From the NCBI RefSeq assembly GCF_001005215.1, contig NZ_LBNQ01000041.1, forward strand, positions 62,001 to 126,000: a DNA stretch of 64,000 nt, read 5' to 3'. The DNA is from Lampropedia cohaerens. Its GTDB lineage: Bacteria > Pseudomonadota > Gammaproteobacteria > Burkholderiales > Burkholderiaceae_C. The notes under the pieces were generated by a model that was not told the DNA's origin, made no database searches, and saw only the letters and a program-made list of their open reading frames with translations. Positions 17,730 to 26,346 of this stretch are shown here, piece by piece. The translations under genes and the position numbers were made by a program. How positions within the stretch are numbered: position 1 is the first letter of the stretch; each line of letters starts with the position of its first letter.

Positions 17730-18153
17730 GGCTGCACCATGATGCTCATGAATGAGTGCATCGTAATGGTGCGCGCATCTTTATAGTGCGCACATACATC
17801 TCGTGCCACGCCATAACATTTAATTTTCATTTTTAGTATTCAGAAATGAAAATTAATCAGCACGAGAGAATCGATTAGATTGCAAGCCTTATCGCATTCT
17901 TCCTACAAGGAGTGCGATGACCCCATGCCATGCGCGCAGTCCACGCCTGCATGACTGCGCGGGAACGTGGCGTCCGGTTGCCGGCATGCCGCTCGACGCC
18001 GCTGCTGTGCAGTGTGCTTTTGTTGATGGATTGCCGCCTTGAAAAATCCACCTGAGTGAGCCGGTGCATTGCAGGCTCAGCCGGTTGGATGCGGTGCGCA
18101 TCCGGCGGCCATGTTGTGCCATGCAGCCGTGATGAGTAAGTCTTGCACCTTTC
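17730..18153. other. 424-bp intergenic region between rsmE and a LysR gene
   Basis: No convincing gene. It contains an imperfect hairpin just after rsmE (around 17740-17762), a GTGCGCAC palindrome (17786-17793), a nested AT-rich palindrome listed separately (17799-17867) and a 7-bp perfect hairpin GGATGCG/CGCATCC (18087-18103). A 41-codon frame at 17917-18042 starts ATG four bases after AAGGAG, but has no recognisable content. The middle part is clearly richer in A+T than its surroundings. It presumably holds the rsmE terminator and the LysR gene promoter. Confidence 0.6.
17799..17867. repeat. nested AT-rich inverted repeat
   Basis: Inner arms TTAATTTTCATTT (17820-17832) and AAATGAAAATTAA (17844-17856) are a perfect 13-bp match with an 11-nt loop. 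Outer arms TCTCGTGC (17799-17806) and GCACGAGA (17860-17867) are also perfect. The spacing between inner and outer arms is uneven (13 nt left, 3 nt right). No T-run suited to a terminator follows on either strand. It may be a regulator binding region or a relic of transferred DNA. Confidence 0.6.
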
Positions 18154-19071
18154 ATGTCCGATCGCGTTGAGCAATTTCGCATCTTCATCCACGTCGCAGA
18201 AACCGGCAGTTTCATCGGTGCCGCGCGGGCGCTGAAATTGCCGCCGGCGACGGTCTCCACCTCCATACGCAAACTCGAAAAGCAGTTGGGCACGCAGCTG
18301 TTGCGGCGCACGACCCGCAAGGTCAGTCTCACGGAGGACGGCAGGAAGACGCTGCCGATGGCGCGCAAAATCGTCGGCGACCTCGACGAGTTCTACAACC
18401 TCTTCAAGCATTCCAGCAATGCGGTGGCAGGGCGGCTCAATGTGGATGTGCACAGCCGCATTGCCGCGCGCATCATCGTGCCGGCACTGCCTTCACTGCT
18501 TGAGATGCATCCGCAGCTGGAGCTGAGTCTGGGCAGCAGCGACAAGGAGTTGAATCTCAGTGAGGCGGACATCGACTGTGCCATCCGTGTCGGCGCGTAC
18601 CAGCAGGACCATCTCGTTGTGCGTCCGCTGGGCCAGCTGGCCATGGTCAGCTGCGCCAGCGAGGACTATCTGCGGCGCTGTGGCCTGCCGCAGACCCCGC
18701 AGGAGCTCGATCGCCACTGCGCCATCGGCTATTTGCCTGCGCAGCCGCAGCAGCACCCGGCCGTCTGGGAATACCAGGACGAGGACGGGCAGAGCCACAG
18801 CGTACAGATGCAGCACCGGGTGATGGTCACCAGCGCCGAAAACTACCTGGCATGCGGCGTGGCCGGTCTGGGATTGATTCAGGTGCCGCGCTTTGATGTG
18901 CAGGAGTTGCTGCAGACGGGCAAGCTGATCGAGGTGCTGCCGCATTGGCCTGCACCCCCCAAACAGGTTTGCGCCCTCTATCTGCACCGCAAGCAGCGCT
19001 CGAAGCGATTGCTGGCGTTTCTGGACTGGATTCACGCACTGTTGCGCAAGAGCCCAGGGGTGCTGGCATAG
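18154..19071 (+). CDS. LysR-family transcriptional regulator
   Basis: 305 residues. The N-terminal winged helix-turn-helix (about 1-60) has TGSFIGAARALKLPPATVSTSIRKLEK, here split for length, with the LysR pattern of A-A-x-x-L and a recognition helix. A LysR substrate-binding domain follows (about 88-290, VDVHSRIAARIIVPALPSL onward). The alignment type resembles the subgroup with alpha-helical HTH and DLNLSEADIDCAIRVG-like effector region. It stands alone, after a palindrome-rich gap and convergent with lpdA, so its target is unclear. Self-regulation is likely for the family. Confidence 0.88.
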   Translation: MSDRVEQFRIFIHVAETGSFIGAARALKLPPATVSTSIRKLEKQLGTQLLRRTTRKVSLTEDGRKTLPMARKIVGDLDEFYNLFKHSSNAVAGRLNVDVHSRIAARIIVPALPSLLEMHPQLELSLGSSDKELNLSEADIDCAIRVGAYQQDHLVVRPLGQLAMVSCASEDYLRRCGLPQTPQELDRHCAIGYLPAQPQQHPAVWEYQDEDGQSHSVQMQHRVMVTSAENYLACGVAGLGLIQVPRFDVQELLQTGKLIEVLPHWPAPPKQVCALYLHRKQRSKRLLAFLDWIHALLRKSPGVLA

Positions 19072-19099
19072 CCCTGTGGACAGGGGCCGCACGTAGAAC

Positions 19100-19120
19100 A
19101 GCCCGCCATGTGGGCGGGCT
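19100..19120. terminator. hairpin between convergent LysR gene and lpdA
   Basis: AGCCCGCC (19100-19107) pairs perfectly with GGCGGGCT (19113-19120) around a 5-nt loop. It lies 28 bp after the LysR stop and 22 bp before the lpdA stop. T-runs are weak on both sides, so termination efficiency is uncertain. Confidence 0.5.
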
Positions 19121-19142
19121 TGGGTGCCGCGTGAACAGCTGA

Positions 19143-20570
19143 TTAGAAGTTCAGTGCGCGCTTGTCGACGGCCAGTGCCGCTTCCTTGGTGGCTTCCGAG
19201 AGCGTCGGGTGGGCGTGGCAGATGCGCGCGATGTCTTCGCTGCTGGCCTTGAATTCCATCGCCATCACGGCTTCGGCGATCAGTTCGCTGGCCTGCGGGC
19301 CGACGATGTGCACGCCCAGCACCTCATCCGTGTCGGCGTGCGCAATCACCTTGACCAGACCGGTCGTGTCGCCCAGTGCACGTGCGCGTCCGTTGGCCAG
19401 GAACGGGAAGGTGCCGGCCTTGTACTTGACGCCTTCGCTCTTGAGCTGCTGCTCGGTCTTGCCCACCCAGGAGATTTCCGGGCTGGTGTAGATCACGTAG
19501 GGAATGGTGTTGAAGTTGACGTGACCGTGCTGGCCGGCGATGCGTTCGGCCACGGCCACGCCTTCCTCCTCGGCCTTGTGCGCCAGCATCGGGCCGCGTA
19601 CCACGTCACCCACCGCCCAGATGCCTGGGACGCTGGTCTTGCAGTGTTCATCGACGACCACGGCACCGCGTTCATCAAGCTGGACGCCAACGGCTTCGGG
19701 GTTGAGGCCCTCGGTATTGGCGATGCGGCCGATGGAGACGATCAGCTTGTCGACCTTAAGCGTCTGGGCCTCACCGGCTGCGTTGGTGTAGCTGACGGTC
19801 ACGCCGGTTCTGGCGGTCTTGACCTCGCTGACCTTGGCGCCGAGCTCAATCTTCAGGCCCTGCTTGTCGAATGCCTTCTTGGCTTCCTTGGCAATCTGCA
19901 CGTCTGCGGCGGGCAGGAATTCCGACATGCCTTCGAGGATGGTGACATCCGCGCCCAGACGGCGCCAGACCGAGCCCAGTTCCAGCCCGATGACGCCAGA
20001 GCCGATGACCCCCAGCTTCTTGGGCACGGCAGCAATGTCCAGTGCGCCGTCGTTGGAGAGAATCTGTTGCTCGTCAAATGCCACGCCAGGCAGGGCGCGT
20101 GGCTTGGAACCGGTGGCGATGATCACCTGCTTGCCCACCAGCGTCTCTTCGCTGGGCCCCTTGACCTGCACTTCGAAGCCACCCTCAACGGCCTTGGCGA
20201 AACTGCCGCGACCGTGGAAGAAGGTGATCTTGTTCTTCTTGAACAGGTAGAGGATGCCCTCGTTGTTCTGCTTGACCACGGTGGCCTTGCGCGCGAGCAT
20301 CTGTGCAACGTTCATGCTGAGCTTGCCAGTGGTGATGCCATGCTCGGCAAAATGCTCCTTGGCATGCTCGAAATGCTCGCTGGACTGCAGCAGCGCCTTG
20401 GACGGAATGCAGCCTACGTTGGTGCAGGTGCCGCCAGGGGCGGGCTTGCCGTCCGGGGTTGTCCATTCGTCGATGCAGGCGACGTTCATGCCCAGCTGCG
20501 CTGCGCGGATGGCGGCCACGTAACCGCCGGGACCCGCGCCGATGACGACGAGATCGAAGTTCTTGCTCAT
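19143..20570 (-). CDS. lpdA: dihydrolipoyl dehydrogenase (E3)
   Basis: 475 residues. It begins [20 protein letters not shown], with the FAD-binding GxGxxG. The redox disulfide is C49/C54 in [15 protein letters not shown]. The C-terminal catalytic pair H454/E459 is visible in HAHPTLSE. The enzyme reoxidises the lipoyl group of the 2-oxoglutarate dehydrogenase complex with NAD. It is last in sucA-sucB-lpdA; a hairpin with a T-run separates it from sucB. An in-frame codon 45 bp upstream would add an uncharacteristic leader. Confidence 0.96.
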   Translation of the reverse strand: MSKNFDLVVIGAGPGGYVAAIRAAQLGMNVACIDEWTTPDGKPAPGGTCTNVGCIPSKALLQSSEHFEHAKEHFAEHGITTGKLSMNVAQMLARKATVVKQNNEGILYLFKKNKITFFHGRGSFAKAVEGGFEVQVKGPSEETLVGKQVIIATGSKPRALPGVAFDEQQILSNDGALDIAAVPKKLGVIGSGVIGLELGSVWRRLGADVTILEGMSEFLPAADVQIAKEAKKAFDKQGLKIELGAKVSEVKTARTGVTVSYTNAAGEAQTLKVDKLIVSIGRIANTEGLNPEAVGVQLDERGAVVVDEHCKTSVPGIWAVGDVVRGPMLAHKAEEEGVAVAERIAGQHGHVNFNTIPYVIYTSPEISWVGKTEQQLKSEGVKYKAGTFPFLANGRARALGDTTGLVKVIAHADTDEVLGVHIVGPQASELIAEAVMAMEFKASSEDIARICHAHPTLSEATKEAALAVDKRALNF

Positions 20571-20605
20571 GGTGATTGCTCCAGTGTCTTGACTATGCGG
20601 CGATG

Positions 20606-20646
20606 AAAAACGCACACACCACCGGCATTCCAGTGGAGGTGTGCGT
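20606..20646 (-). terminator. intrinsic terminator-like hairpin between sucB and lpdA
   Basis: Read on the coding strand, ACGCACAC (20646-20639) pairs with GTGTGCGT (20617-20610). Inner partially paired bases extend the stem, and TTTTT follows (20610-20606). It lies 20 bp after the sucB stop and 36 bp before lpdA. The form is that of a rho-independent terminator, so lpdA may be partly uncoupled from sucAB. Confidence 0.65.
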
Positions 20647-20666
20647 GGTTCATGCGGCGGCGCGGA

Positions 20667-21899
20667 TTACAGATCGAACAGCAGGCGGGCCGGGTCTTCC
20701 AGCGCGTCCTTCATGGCCACCAGCGACAGCACGGCTTCGCGGCCGTCGATGATGCGGTGGTCATACGACAGCGCCAGGTAATTCATGGGGCGCACAACCA
20801 CCTGCCCGTTCTCGACCACGGCACGTTCCTTGGTGGCATGGATGCCGAGAATGGCCGATTGCGGTGGGTTGATGATGGGCGTGGACATCATCGATCCGAA
20901 CACGCCACCGTTGGAGATGGAGAAGGTGCCTCCGGTCATCTCCTCGATGGTCAGCTTGCCGTCCTTGGCCTTGGCACCGAACTCGGCAATCTTCTTCTCG
21001 ATTTCGGCAAACGAGAGCTGGTCGGCATCACGCAGAATGGGCACGACCAGACCGCGCGGCGAGCCGACCGCGATGCCGATATCGAAGTAGCCGTGGTAGA
21101 TGATGTCGTTGCCATCGACCGAGGCGTTGACGATCGGGTACTGCTTGAGCGCATGCACGGCGGCCTTGACGAAGAAGCTCATGAAGCCCAGGCGCACGCC
21201 GTGCTGCTTCTCGAACTTCTCCTGGTACTTCTTGCGCAGGGCCATCACTGGCGCCATGTTGACCTCGTTGAAGGTCGTCAGGATGGCATTGGTGGCTTGC
21301 GACTGCAGCAGCCGCTCGGCGATGCGCGCGCGCAGGCGGGTCATCGGCACACGCTGCTCGGGACGCTCACCGGCGACGGCCTGTACCACTGGCGCCGGTG
21401 CCGCTGCAGCGGGCTTGGCGGGTGCAGCCGACGCGGCCTGGGCATCGGCCTTGGTGATGCGGCCGTCCTTGCCAGTGCCTTGTACGTTGGCGGGGTCAAT
21501 GCCCTTTTCGGAGAGGATCTTTGCGGCAGCGGGCATAGCCACGCCGACCTTGGCGTTGGACGTTGCAGCCTCGGCAACGGCGGGCTGGGTTGCAGCAGGT
21601 TGGGCGGCCGGCGCGGCAGCGGGCGCAGGCGCATCTGCCGGTGTGGCGGCAGCCTTGGCTTCGCTGTCGATGCGGGCAATGACCTGGCCGGAGGTGACGG
21701 TGGCACCGTCGCCTTCGACGATCTCGGTGAGCACGCCAGCAGAAGGCGCGGGCACTTCGAGCACGACCTTGTCGGTTTCGATCTCGATCAGAATCTCATC
21801 GACGGCCACGGCATCACCGGGCTTCTTCTTCCACTGCAGCAGCGTTGCTTCGGAGACGGATTCGGACAGTTCGGGGACTTTGACTTCAAAGACGGCCAT
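20667..21899 (-). CDS. sucB: dihydrolipoyllysine succinyltransferase (E2) of 2-oxoglutarate dehydrogenase
   Basis: 410 residues. The lipoyl domain (1-77) carries the lipoylated lysine K44 in [12 protein letters not shown]. An Ala/Pro-rich linker leads to a peripheral-subunit-binding domain (about 115-155, [19 protein letters not shown]). The catalytic domain ends with H381 and D385 in [11 protein letters not shown]. It forms the core of the complex and transfers succinyl to CoA in the TCA cycle. It starts 81 bp downstream of sucA on the same strand. Confidence 0.96.
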   Translation of the reverse strand: MAVFEVKVPELSESVSEATLLQWKKKPGDAVAVDEILIEIETDKVVLEVPAPSAGVLTEIVEGDGATVTSGQVIARIDSEAKAAATPADAPAPAAAPAAQPAATQPAVAEAATSNAKVGVAMPAAAKILSEKGIDPANVQGTGKDGRITKADAQAASAAPAKPAAAAPAPVVQAVAGERPEQRVPMTRLRARIAERLLQSQATNAILTTFNEVNMAPVMALRKKYQEKFEKQHGVRLGFMSFFVKAAVHALKQYPIVNASVDGNDIIYHGYFDIGIAVGSPRGLVVPILRDADQLSFAEIEKKIAEFGAKAKDGKLTIEEMTGGTFSISNGGVFGSMMSTPIINPPQSAILGIHATKERAVVENGQVVVRPMNYLALSYDHRIIDGREAVLSLVAMKDALEDPARLLFDL

Positions 21900-21980
21900 G
21901 GGTGTTTCTCTGGGTTGGAATGGGTGGAAAGTTGGAAGATGCGCGACTGCCGCCCAGCGGGCGGCAGTCCTGAACCGGGC

Positions 21981-24863
21981 TTACTTGGTCAGCACAAAAC
22001 CCTTGAGCTTGGCAAAGGCAGCGTTGACCAGGTTCTTCTGCTGCTCCTGATGCAGGTGGAAGTAACCCACTGCAGGCGAGGCGGAAGGTGCCCGGCCGGC
22101 ATAGCCGAGTTTCTGGCCGTCGAGCATGTTCTCGTGGATGTAGTGCTGCACGAAGAACCAGGCGCCCTGGTTCTGCGGCTCATCCTGGCACCAGACGATG
22201 TCCTTGGCGTTGGAGAAGCGCTTGACCTCGGCGCCGAAGGCCTTGTGCGGGAACGGGTAGAGCTGTTCGACGCGGATGATGGCCACATCGTCACGCTCAA
22301 GTTCCCGACGCTTCTTGACCAGGTCGAAGTACACCTTGCCGGAGCAGGCGATGATGCGCTTGACCTTGGCGGCATTGGCGACGATGGCTTCATCCTGCTC
22401 GCCGATGACGTTGCGGAAGGCGCCGTCGGTGAAGTCGGAGATGGGCGAGGTGGCATCCTTGTTGCGCAGCAGCGACTTGGGCGTGAAGATCACCAGTGGA
22501 ATGCGCAGCGGGCGCAGGATCTGGCGGCGCAGCAGGTGGAAGATCTGGCTGGCCGTGGTCGGTTGTACCAACTGCATGTTGGTATCCGCCGACAGCTGCA
22601 TGAAACGCTCGATGCGTGCCGAGCTGTGTTCCGGGCCCTGGCCTTCGTAGCCGTGCGGCAGCATCAGCGTCAGGCCGTTGAGGCGGCCCCACTTGACCTC
22701 GCCGGACGCGATGAACTGGTCGATCACAACTTGTGCGCCGTTGGCGAAATCGCCGAACTGCGCTTCCCAGATGACCAGGCTGTGCGGGTCATTGGAGGCG
22801 TAGCCGTATTCGAAGCCCAGCACCGCTTCCTCGGAGAGGATGGAGTCGATGACGACGAAGGGGGCCTGGTTGTCCGCGATGTTCTGCAGCGGCACATAGC
22901 TGCCGTCGAAGTAGTTCTCGCGCTTCTGGTCGTGAATGACGGCATGGCGGTGGCTGAAGGTGCCGCGGCCGCTGTCCTCGCCGGAGAGGCGGATCGGATA
23001 GCCGCTGGCCACCAGCGAGGCGAAGGCCATGGCCTCGCCCATACCCCAGTCGACCGGAATATCGCCGCGGCCCATGGCCGCGCGGTCGGCATAGACCTTC
23101 TTGACCAGTTGGTGGGGCGTGACGGTATCGGGGATGGTGGTTAGCCGCTCTGCAAGGCGCTTCCACTCGGACAGCGGAATGGCGGTCTCGGCCTCGTCGG
23201 TCCACTTGCGGCCCAGATAGGGCGACCAGTCCACCGCATACTGGCGCTTGAAGTTGGTCAGTACCGGATCGACCGTGTGACGGCCCTCGTCCATGGCCAC
23301 GCGGTAGGCCTTGACCATCTCGTCAGGCCCTTCGGGTGGCAGCACGCCCTGGGCGATCAGCTTGTCGCCATAGAGCTTGCGGGTGCCCGGGTGCTTGCTG
23401 ATGGTGCGGTACATCAGCGGTTGCGTCAGTGCCGGCGTGTCCTGCTCGTTGTGGCCGAGCTTGCGGAAGCATACGATGTCCACGACCACATCACGGCCAA
23501 ATTCCATGCGGTATTCGAGCGCCAGGTTGGTGGCCAGCACCACCGCCTCCGGGTCGTCACCGTTGACGTGCAGCACTGGCGCCTCGATCATCTTCACCAC
23601 ATCGGTGCAGTAAAAGGTCGAGCGGGTGTCGCGCGGATCGGAGGTGGTAAAGCCAATCTGGTTGTTGATGACGAAGTGGACCGTGCCACCTGTGGAGTAG
23701 CCACGCGTTTGCGACAGCGCCAGCGTCTCCTGCACCACGCCCTGGCCGGCGATGGCGGCATCGCCATGCACCAGCACCGGCAGCACCTGGCGTCCTTTGG
23801 GGTCGCCGCGGCGATCCATGCGCGAGCGCACGGAGCCTTCCACCACCGGGTTGACGATCTCCAGGTGCGATGGGTTGAAGGCCAGCGTCAGGTGAATCGG
23901 CCCGCCAGCTGTTGGAACATCGGAACTGAAGCCCTGGTGGTACTTGACGTCCCCGGAGGGCAGATCCTCAGGAGCGGTGTGCTCGAACTCGGCAAACAGG
24001 TCCTTGGGCATCTTGCCCAGTGTATTGACCAGCACGTTCAGGCGCCCGCGGTGGGCCATGCCAATCACCACTTCCTGCACGCCGGACAGGCCGGCTGACT
24101 GCACCAGTGCGTCCATGGCCACGATGAAACTCTCGCCACCTTCCAACGAGAAGCGCTTTTGCCCCACGTACTTGGTGTGCAGATAGCGCTCCAGCCCTTC
24201 CGCCGCGGTGAGGCGTTCGAGGACGTGAATCTTCTCCTCAGCGTTGAGCTTGGGGTTTGTGCGGGCGCTTTCGAGCTTTTCCTGCCACCAGCGTTTCTGC
24301 GCCTGGTCCGAGATGTACATGTACTCGGCACCAATGGTGGTGGTATAGGTCTCGCGCAGGGCGTTGAGCAGCTCGCGCAGCGGCATCGACTCCTTGCCGA
24401 AGAAGGTGTTGCTGGTGTTGAACACCGTCTCCATATCGGCATCAGTCAGGCCGTAGAAGGCAGGATCAAGCTCGGGGATATGCGGGCGCGGGGTGCGCTT
24501 GAGCGGATCCAGGTCGGCCCAGCGCTGGCCGACATTGCGGTAGGCGGCAATGAGCTGCTGCACGGCCGTGCGCTTGCGGCCCAGCTCGGTGTCGGCACCG
24601 CTGGCGACGACGATCTGCGTGTGGCCCTGGCGGGCGCGCTCGGCAAACGCGCTGATGACGGGTTGGTGGGGAATGTCACGCGACGCATCGCCATGCACGG
24701 ATGGCGTGTTCTGCAGCGCGTCGAAGTAGGCGCGCCAGCTGTCGGAGACGCTGTTGGGGTCGGCCAGATAGCTCTCGTACATCTCCTCGACGTAGGGAGC
24801 ATTGTTGCCGAACAAATAGGTGTTGCCCTGGTATTGCTGGTACAGGGACGAAGATTCGCTCAT
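21981..24863 (-). CDS. sucA: 2-oxoglutarate dehydrogenase E1 component
   Basis: 960 residues, thiamine-diphosphate dependent. The N-terminal E2-contact motif SSLYQQYQGNTYLFGNN is followed by the dehydrogenase region with FNPSHLEIVNPVVEGSVR, HGDAAIAGQGVVQE and the transketolase-like half (GEDSGRGTFSHRHAV). It decarboxylates 2-oxoglutarate and reductively succinylates the E2 lipoyl group. It is the first gene of the complex operon. A 387-bp divergent gap upstream carries its promoter. Confidence 0.97.
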   Translation of the reverse strand: MSESSSLYQQYQGNTYLFGNNAPYVEEMYESYLADPNSVSDSWRAYFDALQNTPSVHGDASRDIPHQPVISAFAERARQGHTQIVVASGADTELGRKRTAVQQLIAAYRNVGQRWADLDPLKRTPRPHIPELDPAFYGLTDADMETVFNTSNTFFGKESMPLRELLNALRETYTTTIGAEYMYISDQAQKRWWQEKLESARTNPKLNAEEKIHVLERLTAAEGLERYLHTKYVGQKRFSLEGGESFIVAMDALVQSAGLSGVQEVVIGMAHRGRLNVLVNTLGKMPKDLFAEFEHTAPEDLPSGDVKYHQGFSSDVPTAGGPIHLTLAFNPSHLEIVNPVVEGSVRSRMDRRGDPKGRQVLPVLVHGDAAIAGQGVVQETLALSQTRGYSTGGTVHFVINNQIGFTTSDPRDTRSTFYCTDVVKMIEAPVLHVNGDDPEAVVLATNLALEYRMEFGRDVVVDIVCFRKLGHNEQDTPALTQPLMYRTISKHPGTRKLYGDKLIAQGVLPPEGPDEMVKAYRVAMDEGRHTVDPVLTNFKRQYAVDWSPYLGRKWTDEAETAIPLSEWKRLAERLTTIPDTVTPHQLVKKVYADRAAMGRGDIPVDWGMGEAMAFASLVASGYPIRLSGEDSGRGTFSHRHAVIHDQKRENYFDGSYVPLQNIADNQAPFVVIDSILSEEAVLGFEYGYASNDPHSLVIWEAQFGDFANGAQVVIDQFIASGEVKWGRLNGLTLMLPHGYEGQGPEHSSARIERFMQLSADTNMQLVQPTTASQIFHLLRRQILRPLRIPLVIFTPKSLLRNKDATSPISDFTDGAFRNVIGEQDEAIVANAAKVKRIIACSGKVYFDLVKKRRELERDDVAIIRVEQLYPFPHKAFGAEVKRFSNAKDIVWCQDEPQNQGAWFFVQHYIHENMLDGQKLGYAGRAPSASPAVGYFHLHQEQQKNLVNAAFAKLKGFVLTK

Positions 24864-25250
24864 GATCCGCAGGACCTCCGCACTTCTTCGAAGCGCATTA
24901 GTTGGTTCGCTTGAAAAACCTTCCGCGACACGGCTTGACCGATTGGCGGATGCGACAGTGGCGTTGGAAGGCGCCTAAAACGCAAATTGTGCCACCGGCA
25001 CATTTTTTGTGTATGACCAAATGTTCTTTCTGATGCAGAGCAGTGCGGTTTAGCAATCCATTTGCGCGTTTGCAACACTGCGGGCGTATCTGCATGCGCG
25101 CATGGCTGACGCGAAGTTGGCCGCTGCTGGGCTACATTAGCGCCAGCGCAATGGGCGCTGCCGTGCATTTGGCGTCGGCGGTGGCTCGGCGCGGTGTTCG
25201 GCATCTTTTCAGGCCGGGCGTGCAGGTTGCTTTCTCGGAAGGTGGATGCC
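24864..25250. other. 387-bp divergent intergenic region, sucA / AI-2E permease
   Basis: No gene recognised. It should hold the promoters of both divergent genes. One feature stands out: TGTGCC (24988-24993) and GGCACA (24997-25002) form a short hairpin followed by TTTTTT on the plus strand (25003-25008). Read toward sucA it would be a hairpin in the 5' leader. I could not place -35/-10 boxes with confidence. Confidence 0.5.
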
Positions 25251-26315
25251 ATGGATAGAAATACGCTGCAAAGTCGCGCGTTTCTCGCACTCCTGATCGG
25301 CGTGACGATCGCGTTTTTCATTTTGCTCAAGCCGTTTTACGGGGCCATTTTCTGGGCAGCGACACTTGCGACCCTGTTCTGGCCGGTGTATCAGCGCATC
25401 CTGCGTCGTATGCCGGGGCGGCGCAACACCGCCGCCGTGCTCTCGCTCTTGGTGTGTGTATTGGTGGTCATCATTCCGCTGTCGCTGGTGGTCACCTCGC
25501 TGGTGCAGGAAGTCCTGCAGCTCTACGCGCGCGTCAATACCGAGGGCAGCAGCCTGCAGCACTACTACCAGCAGATCGTGGCGGCGGTGCCGCCGCAGGT
25601 CTGGGCGCTGCTTGATCGCTTTGGCCTGAATACCTTTGCCGATATCCAGCCGAAGCTGATTGAGGCGGCCAACCAGGCGCTGCGGGTGGTGTCCACCCAT
25701 GCAGTCAGCTTCGGGCAGAACACGCTGCAGTTCGGTTTGGCCTTCGCGCTGATGCTGTATCTGCTGTTCTTCTTTTTCCGTGATGGCGCGCAGTTGACGG
25801 CGATGCTGCGCGACGCCATTCCGATGGACGAGCGGTATTCGCGGGAGTTGTCGAGCAAGTTCAGTGCTGTGGTCAAAGCCACGGTTAAGGGCAATCTCGT
25901 GGTCGCTGCGGTGCAGGGAGCCATGGGTGGGGTGATGTTCTGGGCGATGGGCATTCAGGGCCCGATGCTCTGGGGTGTGGTGATGGCAGTGCTCTCACTG
26001 CTGCCGGCCGTTGGCGCCGGGCTGGTCTGGGCGCCTGTGGCGATCTACCTGATTGCCACCGGTTCCATCCTCAAGGGGATTTTGATGATTGCCATCGGCG
26101 CAGGCGTGATTGGCTTGGTGGACAACGTGCTGCGCCCCATTCTGGTGGGCAAGGAAACCAAGATGCCCGATTACCTGGTGCTGCTCTCGACGCTGGGGGG
26201 GCTGTCGCTGTTTGGCATCACTGGCTTCGTTGCTGGCCCTGTCATCGCCGCCCTGTTCATGTCGATCTGGGCGATCTTCATCACCAAGAAGGACGAGGGA
26301 TCGCTGGATCGTTGA
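25251..26315 (+). CDS. AI-2E family membrane transporter
   Basis: 354 residues, a polytopic protein of the UPF0118/AI-2E family. It starts MDRNTLQSRAFLALLIGVTI and shows two N-terminal hydrophobic segments, a soluble stretch (about 85-150), then about five more spans. Conserved are the FFFRDG motif near 180 and the late DNVLRPILVGKETKMPDYLVLL block. Characterised relatives export autoinducer-2 or act as Na+/H+ antiporters, so the substrate is open. GGAAGGTGG precedes the ATG by about 5 nt. A frame extended 57 bp upstream lacks support. Confidence 0.9.
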   Translation: MDRNTLQSRAFLALLIGVTIAFFILLKPFYGAIFWAATLATLFWPVYQRILRRMPGRRNTAAVLSLLVCVLVVIIPLSLVVTSLVQEVLQLYARVNTEGSSLQHYYQQIVAAVPPQVWALLDRFGLNTFADIQPKLIEAANQALRVVSTHAVSFGQNTLQFGLAFALMLYLLFFFFRDGAQLTAMLRDAIPMDERYSRELSSKFSAVVKATVKGNLVVAAVQGAMGGVMFWAMGIQGPMLWGVVMAVLSLLPAVGAGLVWAPVAIYLIATGSILKGILMIAIGAGVIGLVDNVLRPILVGKETKMPDYLVLLSTLGGLSLFGITGFVAGPVIAALFMSIWAIFITKKDEGSLDR

Positions 26316-26346
26316 GCGACGTGGGCGAGTTCGCCGCCCGCCCGTT

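Noticed and set aside
17917-18042. 41-codon frame with AAGGAG four bases before ATG
   Set aside because: Ribosome-site spacing is short, there is no recognisable content and no conserved neighbour; it could be a chance frame in the rsmE/LysR gap.
20652-23144. 830-codon plus-strand open frame opposite sucB and sucA
   Set aside because: It is antisense to unmistakable E1 and E2 genes and shows low-complexity composition; no motif was recognised.
26316-26346. Terminator between the AI-2E gene and dadA
   Set aside because: A GC-rich stem with a short T-run after it can be drawn, but it has a mismatch and is too weak to call.
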